Notes under the pieces: generated by a model
Seen by the model: the letters and a program-made list of their open reading frames with translations, nothing else
What the model was told of the DNA's origin: nothing
Databases searched by the model: none
Shown here: positions 1 to 3,235 of the stretch, piece after piece
Layout of the letters: every line of letters starts with the position of its first letter
Numbering within the stretch: the stretch's first letter is position 1
Assembly: GCA_007116765.1 (NCBI GenBank)
Contig: SKHV01000125.1
Span: forward strand, 1-6,123
DNA: 6,123 bases
Direction: 5' to 3'
From: Prolixibacteraceae bacterium
GTDB lineage: Bacteria > Bacteroidota > Bacteroidia > Bacteroidales > Prolixibacteraceae
Made by a program: the position numbers and the translations under genes

Positions 1-431
1 AGTATTTCGATACCCGGAGCCAGCACATCGAAAGTTAGGTCGAAACGCACCTGATCGTTCCCTGCCCCGGTGCTTCCGTGTGCAACATAACGCGCCCCAA
101 TTTCTTTGGCATATTGAATGATGGCAATTGCCTGAAAAATCCTTTCAGAACTCACTGAAATGGGGTAAGTATTGTTACGAAGCACATTGCCATAAACCAT
201 GTATTTGATGCATTTGTCGTAATATTCCTGAGTCACATCAAGCGCTACGTGTTTTTTAGCACCAAGCTCGTATGCTTTTTTTTCGATGAGTGCTAATTCT
301 TCATCAGAAAATCCACCTGTATTGGCAATGGCTGTATATACTTCCAAACCTTTCTCTTTGGCAAGGTACATTGCACAAAACGAAGTATCTAAACCCCCAC
401 TAAAAGCTAATACTACTTTGTTGTTTTCCAT
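1..431 (-). CDS. argG: Argininosuccinate synthase, N-terminal part (cut by window edge)
   Basis: ArgG joins citrulline and aspartate using ATP to give argininosuccinate, the penultimate step of arginine synthesis, in the cytoplasm. The 143 visible codons begin MENNKVVLAFSGGLDTS, where SGGLDTS (residues 11-17) is the ATP pyrophosphatase loop of the family. HGSTGAGNDQVRF (118-130) matches the second conserved nucleotide and substrate region. The segment YPISVSSER (89-97) replaces the TSIAR-like stretch of the common bacterial form, as I recall for Bacteroidota ArgG. The ATG at 429-431 is chosen because an in-frame TAA lies three codons upstream and the motif spacing fits the family. Roughly two thirds of the protein (family length about 400 residues) lies beyond the left edge. 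It shares a strand with argR and the GNAT gene but is separated from them by 306 bp that hold their own promoter-like motif, so it is probably a separate transcription unit. Confidence 0.97.
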   Translation of the reverse strand, partial: MENNKVVLAFSGGLDTSFCAMYLAKEKGLEVYTAIANTGGFSDEELALIEKKAYELGAKKHVALDVTQEYYDKCIKYMVYGNVLRNNTYPISVSSERIFQAIAIIQYAKEIGARYVAHGSTGAGNDQVRFDLTFDVLAPGIEI

Positions 432-457
432 AATCTGTTATGCTTTTGTTTCGCACA

Positions 458-465
458 CAAAAATA
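458..465 (-). promoter_or_regulatory. Bacteroidota-type -7 box (TAnnTTTG) for argG
   Basis: Read on the minus strand, these bases are TATTTTTG, a full match to the TAnnTTTG element of Bacteroidota promoters. A start site a few bases downstream would give a leader of about 20 nt before the argG ATG at 431. The -33 element is weak: only a TTG at 481-483, with a 15-nt spacer that is shorter than usual. An eight-base motif with two free positions can occur by chance in AT-rich DNA; its position is the main support. Confidence 0.45.
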
Positions 466-469
466 ACCC

Positions 470-485
470 GATTGAACCATCAATC
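470..485. promoter_or_regulatory. 16-bp perfect palindrome, candidate operator of argG
   Basis: GATTGA (470-475), ACCA, then TCAATC (480-485) form a perfect inverted repeat just upstream of the -7 box of argG, where a repressor could block RNA polymerase. Read as an ARG box, TGAAC-CATC-AATCA (473-486) matches 8 of the 10 fixed positions of TGAAT-nnnn-ATTCA, but its centre has two C where A or T is expected. No partner box lies 21 bp away on either side. It could bind ArgR weakly or another regulator. Confidence 0.35.
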
Positions 486-570
486 ATAATCATTCATTTT
501 TGAAAATCGAAAACGAAATGATTCAAACAGAAAAATTGGTGCGATGCTGTTTTTGTGTTTTTTAAGTAAA

Positions 571-739
571 AAATGGTGCCGCTAAAAATATTTACTAACC
601 CAAATACCAAAAATGGAGTATTGCTATGCATAAGAAAAATAACCAATTACACGACTTCAAAATGCTACTAACAATACTAAACAGATGTATGAAATTGCGA
701 ATTACCACACTTGGCATAAAAAAAAACGCGGCACCATTT
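571..739. repeat. 169-bp segment bounded by 12-bp perfect inverted repeats
   Basis: The left arm AAATGGTGCCGC (571-582) is the exact reverse complement of the right arm GCGGCACCATTT (728-739). The arms are much richer in G and C than the 145 bp between them. The right arm overlaps the last bases of the GNAT gene, whose stop codon is at 738-740. In a minus-strand transcript the arms would close a long loop, and the distal arm runs into six T, as in a terminator. The alternative is a tiny mobile element with terminal inverted repeats, but I see no target duplication and no extension of the repeats into the flanks. The repeat is directly visible; its function is unknown. Confidence 0.6.
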
Positions 740-1430
740 AGTTTTCATTTCTTTTAAAAAGTTTCAATTTTGTCTTCAAAGGAGACGAATAACCGGCAAC
801 CTGTTTACGATTTAACCATTTCTTAAAAGATATGATTTTACCTTCTTCCGGCTTTTCTTCCTGAATATTTTTTTCTTGTTTCTTTTTTTCCCACGCAGGG
901 TCAAAAATCATTGCTGTACAGAGGCATTTGGTACGTTGTGTACGCATCAAAATATCGTAGTTCACACAACTTTGGCAACCTTTCCAGAAATCCTGATCGT
1001 CGGTTAGTTCAGAAAAAGTAACCGGTCTGTATCCCAGTTCAGAGTTGATTTTCATTACAGGCAAACCTGTAGTAAGCCCAAAAATTCGTGCTTCGGGGAA
1101 TTTAACCCGCGATAGCTCAAAAGCCTTCTTTTTAATGCTTTTAGCAAGTCCGCCCCCCCGGTATTCAGTTACAACAATCAATCCCGAGTTGGCCACAAAC
1201 TTATTGTGTCCCCACGATTCGATGTAACAAAAACCTGCGAATTCATCATTGTCTAAGGCAATAATTGCTTTACCTTCGTTTATCTTTTTTATTATGTACT
1301 CATCGGTACGCCTTGCAATACCTGTACCGCGCTCTTCTGAAGCACGCTGTATGGTATCGTTTATTTCTGCAACATATTTCAAATGCTCTTCACCTGCTAC
1401 CAACACCTTTATGTCATTAAATCCTGTCAT
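738..1430 (-). CDS. GNAT acyltransferase of the arginine cluster, probable N-acylglutamate synthase
   Basis: This 230-residue protein is a GCN5-type N-acyltransferase. The acyl-CoA binding signature is at about residues 86-100, with YRGGGLAKS giving the R-x-x-G-x-A loop (R91, G94, A96), preceded by the beta strand SGLIVV. Four cysteines follow as C152-x2-C155 and C169-x-C171, possibly a metal site. The last 50 residues are a highly charged tail (EKKKQEKNIQEEK) of low complexity, probably disordered. The ATG at 1428-1430 lies 7 bp after the argR stop codon, so the two are almost certainly one operon. No classical ArgA or ArgJ is in the window, and an acyltransferase next to argR and argG suggests that it acylates glutamate in the first step of arginine synthesis. 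From memory, a Bacteroides thetaiotaomicron homologue in this position was reported as an N-succinylglutamate synthase; I cannot confirm that here. The fold is secure; the substrate is inferred. Confidence 0.85.
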   Translation of the reverse strand: MTGFNDIKVLVAGEEHLKYVAEINDTIQRASEERGTGIARRTDEYIIKKINEGKAIIALDNDEFAGFCYIESWGHNKFVANSGLIVVTEYRGGGLAKSIKKKAFELSRVKFPEARIFGLTTGLPVMKINSELGYRPVTFSELTDDQDFWKGCQSCVNYDILMRTQRTKCLCTAMIFDPAWEKKKQEKNIQEEKPEEGKIISFKKWLNRKQVAGYSSPLKTKLKLFKRNEN

Positions 1431-1437
1431 CTTCTTT

Positions 1438-1920
1438 CTAAATCAAGCGTCCTTTTAAATTCGGCATTATTCGTTCTAAAAACACAACAACATCGGCCTG
1501 TTCAACACCCTGTCTTAATACTAAAAATATAGTGTCGTCGCCGGCTATTGTGCCAATTATTTCAAATGAATTGGCTGAATCAATAATCGCAGCAATGCTG
1601 CTGGCATAAGCCGGTTTCGTTTTAACAACCGCAAGGTTTCCCGAAAAATCAATCGATAAAAACCCGTCGGCCAGGTAATTAACCCTTCCAACCTGCTCGT
1701 TTTGCTCTACAATTTGATCCTTTGGCAATACGTATATATATCCACCATGCGGGTCGGGGCTCTTAAAAATCTTCAACAACTTCAAATCGCGCGATAAAGT
1801 TGCCTGAGTCATTTCAAAGCCTTCATTTTTTAAAATTTGAAGCAATTGCTCCTGCCCATTCACCTTTTTCGATGAAATTATCCTTCTTATAGCTATTTGC
1901 CGTTGTAAACGTGCCTTCAT
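1438..1920 (-). CDS. argR: Arginine repressor ArgR
   Basis: ArgR is the hexameric arginine-dependent DNA-binding regulator of arginine genes. The 160-residue length is close to the family norm of about 150-156. The N-terminal winged helix-turn-helix carries TQATLSRDLKLLK (residues 38-50), with the conserved Ser43-Arg44 pair that contacts the ARG box. The C-terminal trimerisation and arginine-binding domain shows NLAVVKT (95-101) and GTIAGDDT (123-130), whose Asp128-Asp129 pair binds the arginine ligand. The ATG at 1918-1920 gives the expected N-terminus, with a basic helix leading into the DNA-binding domain. It is the first gene of an operon with the GNAT gene and is divergent from carAB. 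A pair of ARG boxes starts 3 bp upstream of the start codon and covers its promoter-like motif, so it very likely represses itself. Confidence 0.97.
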   Translation of the reverse strand: MKARLQRQIAIRRIISSKKVNGQEQLLQILKNEGFEMTQATLSRDLKLLKIFKSPDPHGGYIYVLPKDQIVEQNEQVGRVNYLADGFLSIDFSGNLAVVKTKPAYASSIAAIIDSANSFEIIGTIAGDDTIFLVLRQGVEQADVVVFLERIMPNLKGRLI

Positions 1921-1923
1921 TTT

Positions 1924-1941
1924 AATGAATAAATATTCAAA
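1924..1941. promoter_or_regulatory. ARG box 1 (perfect core match)
   Basis: The core TGAAT-AAAT-ATTCA (1926-1939) matches the E. coli-type ARG box TGAAT-wwww-ATTCA at every fixed position, with A/T flanks as expected. It sits between the likely argR start site and the argR ATG, so bound ArgR would obstruct transcription of its own operon. Confidence 0.85.
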
Positions 1942-1944
1942 TAC

Positions 1945-1962
1945 AATGCAAAATTATTCATT
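1945..1962. promoter_or_regulatory. ARG box 2 (degenerate partner)
   Basis: The core TGCAA-AATT-ATTCA (1947-1960) matches 8 of the 10 fixed positions, with one perfect half. It lies exactly 3 bp from box 1, giving 21 bp between centres, the standard arrangement for one ArgR hexamer gripping two boxes on the same helix face. It overlaps the -7 box of argR. Confidence 0.75.
1949..1956 (-). promoter_or_regulatory. Bacteroidota-type -7 box (TAnnTTTG) for argR
   Basis: On the minus strand these bases read TAATTTTG, a full TAnnTTTG match. Upstream, TTG at 1976-1978 gives a 19-nt spacer and TTTG at 1972-1975 a 15-nt spacer, so a -33 element is present. The start site would fall near 1943, between the two ARG boxes, leaving a leader of about 20 nt. 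Confidence 0.55.
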
Positions 1963-1999
1963 TTTTTTGAACAAACAACATTTTTTTAAGAAAGTTTAT

Positions 2000-2007
2000 T
2001 ATTTTTG
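2000..2007 (+). promoter_or_regulatory. Bacteroidota-type -7 box (TAnnTTTG) for carAB
   Basis: The bases TATTTTTG match TAnnTTTG. No TTG or TTTG is found about 19 nt upstream; the nearest (TTTG at 1966-1969) is 30 nt away, so the -33 part is poor. A start near 2013 would give carA a leader of roughly 130 nt containing the hairpin and small reading frame listed below. Confidence 0.45.
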
Positions 2008-2041
2008 TCGAAGTTTTTAATTCAAATAAAAATTACTAAAG

Positions 2042-2054
2042 TGAACATTGTTCA
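2042..2054. promoter_or_regulatory. 13-bp perfect palindrome in the carA leader
   Basis: TGAACA-T-TGTTCA is a perfect inverted repeat around one central base. It lies downstream of the predicted carA start site. As DNA it resembles a repressor site; as RNA it could only form a 5-bp stem with a 3-nt loop. It has ARG-box-like half sites (TGAAC and GTTCA) but a 3-bp centre instead of 4, so it does not qualify as an ARG box. Confidence 0.35.
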
Positions 2055-2074
2055 AAAAGATAATATCAAAAGAT

Positions 2075-2117
2075 AAAAATGCGTTTAGCTGCCACAGCAG
2101 TAAGACGCATTTTTTTT
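2075..2117 (+). terminator. Terminator-like hairpin in the carA leader (candidate attenuator)
   Basis: AAAAATGCGT (2075-2084) pairs perfectly with ACGCATTTTT (2105-2114). Inside that, CTGC (2089-2092) pairs with GCAG (2097-2100) around a CACA loop. The four positions between the two helices add one A-T pair, two G-T pairs and a single A-A mismatch, so the whole is an almost unbroken 18-position stem. Eight T follow at 2110-2117. No plus-strand gene precedes it, so it cannot be an ordinary end-of-gene terminator; it sits between the carA promoter-like motif and the carA start. Because A-runs and T-runs flank both sides, it could also work in reverse. Confidence 0.7.
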
Positions 2118-2150
2118 ATATACAAATTTTTAAAACGTGTACAGCCTTGA
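2079..2150 (+). CDS. Possible 23-residue leader peptide of carA
   Basis: An ATG at 2079-2081, preceded by the A-rich stretch typical of Bacteroidota starts, opens a 23-codon frame ending in TGA at 2148-2150. The peptide begins MRLAATAVRR and ends FLKRVQP. Four codons are arginine: codon 2 in the 5' arm of the hairpin, codons 9 and 10 in the 3' arm, and codon 20 after the T-run. Its TGA overlaps the TTG start of carA as TTGA, which would allow reinitiation. The start codon lies inside the hairpin, so translation and hairpin formation exclude each other. Arginine is an end product fed by carbamoyl phosphate, which makes arginine-sensing attenuation a sensible reading; UTP-sensing as at pyrBI of E. 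coli is another. A frame this short can arise by chance, and pairing within the hairpin constrains some of its codons. Confidence 0.45.
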   Translation: MRLAATAVRRIFFIYKFLKRVQP

Positions 2151-3220
2151 AAAAAGTTAAATTAATTTTGGAAGATGGTACCGAGTTTATCGGGAAGTCG
2201 TTTGGAAGTGAAAAGTCGGTTGCCGGCGAAGTTGTTTTTTACACAGCTATGGTTGGATACCCCGAAAGCCTTACCGACCCGTCGTACACCGGGCAAATAC
2301 TGGTTTCAACATTCCCCATGATTGGGAATTACGGCGTACCGCGAAAAACAGAAACCGATAACATACACGATTTTTTCGAATCGGATAAAATTCATGTTTC
2401 GGCTTTCATTGTATCGGATTACTCGTTCGAATACAGCCATTGGAATGCAGTAGAAAGTCTGGCCGACTGGCTGAAAGCAAACGACATACCCGGTCTCTAT
2501 GACATTGATACACGGGCACTCACAAAAATATTGAGGGAAAAAGGTTCCATGCTTGGTAAAATTGAATTTGAAGGCGAAAACATTGATTTTTACGACCCCA
2601 ACACAGAAAACCTGGTTGCAAAAGTGAGCAAAAGCGAAGTTTCGACGTACGGAAGTGGCGACACAAAAGTGCTTTTGGTCGATTGTGGCACAAAAAACAA
2701 CATCATCCGCTGCTTGACCAACCGTGGAGTAAGCGTAAAACGCGTACCCTGGGACTACGACTTCTCGAACGAGGAATACGATGGGCTGTTTATTTCGAAC
2801 GGACCGGGCGACCCTGCTATGTGCGACATTACGGTGAATAACCTAAAAAATGCCCTCGACAACGAAAAACCCATAATGGGCATTTGCCTTGGCAACCAAT
2901 TACTGGCACGTGCAGCCGGTGCCGACACATACAAACTGAAATACGGTCATCGCAGCCACAACCAGCCGGTCCTGCTAAAAGGAACAAACCGATGCTTTAT
3001 TACCTCGCAAAACCACGGGTATGCAATTGCCAATGAAACAATCCCTTCGGACTGGGAAGAGCTTTTCATAAACGTAAACGATGAAACCAACGAAGGCATA
3101 AAGCACAAAACCAAGCCTTTCTTTTCAACACAATTTCACCCCGAGGCAACCAGCGGGCCGGTCGACACCGAATTTCTTTTCGACGATTTCATTGAAAATG
3201 TAAAAAAGTACAAAAAATAA
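2147..3220 (+). CDS. carA: Carbamoyl phosphate synthase, small (glutaminase) subunit
   Basis: CarA hydrolyses glutamine and channels ammonia to CarB for carbamoyl phosphate synthesis, which feeds arginine and pyrimidines. From the TTG at 2147 the product has 357 residues and begins MKKVKLILEDGTEF, the usual N-terminus. The N-terminal small-chain domain includes YPESLTDPSYTGQ (38-50). The class I glutamine amidotransferase domain has SNGPGDP (217-223), the nucleophile Cys247 in GICLGNQ, and His331 and Glu333 in HPEA. The 84-residue distance from Cys to His equals that of E. coli CarA (269 to 353). The frame stays open back to a TTG at 2048, giving 390 residues, but those extra 33 residues cross the leader hairpin and resemble no part of the family, so I prefer 2147. 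No in-frame ATG or GTG is available near it. carB follows after 15 bp. Expression is probably controlled by the leader hairpin. Confidence 0.95.
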   Translation: MKKVKLILEDGTEFIGKSFGSEKSVAGEVVFYTAMVGYPESLTDPSYTGQILVSTFPMIGNYGVPRKTETDNIHDFFESDKIHVSAFIVSDYSFEYSHWNAVESLADWLKANDIPGLYDIDTRALTKILREKGSMLGKIEFEGENIDFYDPNTENLVAKVSKSEVSTYGSGDTKVLLVDCGTKNNIIRCLTNRGVSVKRVPWDYDFSNEEYDGLFISNGPGDPAMCDITVNNLKNALDNEKPIMGICLGNQLLARAAGADTYKLKYGHRSHNQPVLLKGTNRCFITSQNHGYAIANETIPSDWEELFINVNDETNEGIKHKTKPFFSTQFHPEATSGPVDTEFLFDDFIENVKKYKK

Positions 3221-3235
3221 AGAAAATAAGATACA

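Larger units (their letters stand above)
432..737. other. Intergenic region between the GNAT gene and argG
   Basis: These 306 bp carry no convincing gene. The part next to argG (about 432-530) holds the promoter-like motif and palindrome listed separately. The part next to the GNAT gene lies between two inverted repeat arms. It is AT-rich, with nine A at 718-726. Its only minus-strand reading frame starting right after the GNAT stop codon has 11 codons, which is too short to call. I found no compact stem plus T-run terminator after the GNAT gene; the repeat-bounded segment may serve instead. Confidence 0.6.

Noticed and set aside
286..489. 67-codon plus-strand frame
   Set aside because: It runs antisense over the start of argG, whose protein is unmistakable, and has no recognisable features.
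488..525. ATTCA half sites at 492-496 and 521-525 as an ARG box pair for argG
   Set aside because: They are 29 bp apart rather than 21, and their other halves match poorly.
735..737. 11-codon minus-strand frame starting directly after the GNAT stop codon
   Set aside because: It is too short, and without comparison it cannot be told from chance.
571..739. Calling the repeat-bounded segment a mobile element
   Set aside because: No target site duplication, no transposase and no second copy in the window, so it is listed only as a repeat.
1045..1458. Two plus-strand frames of 60 and 69 codons
   Set aside because: Both are antisense shadows of the GNAT gene, with no family features.
2011..2028. 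Third ARG box just after the carA promoter-like motif
   Set aside because: Only one half (ATTCA at 2020-2024) matches; the other half has 1 of 5 positions.
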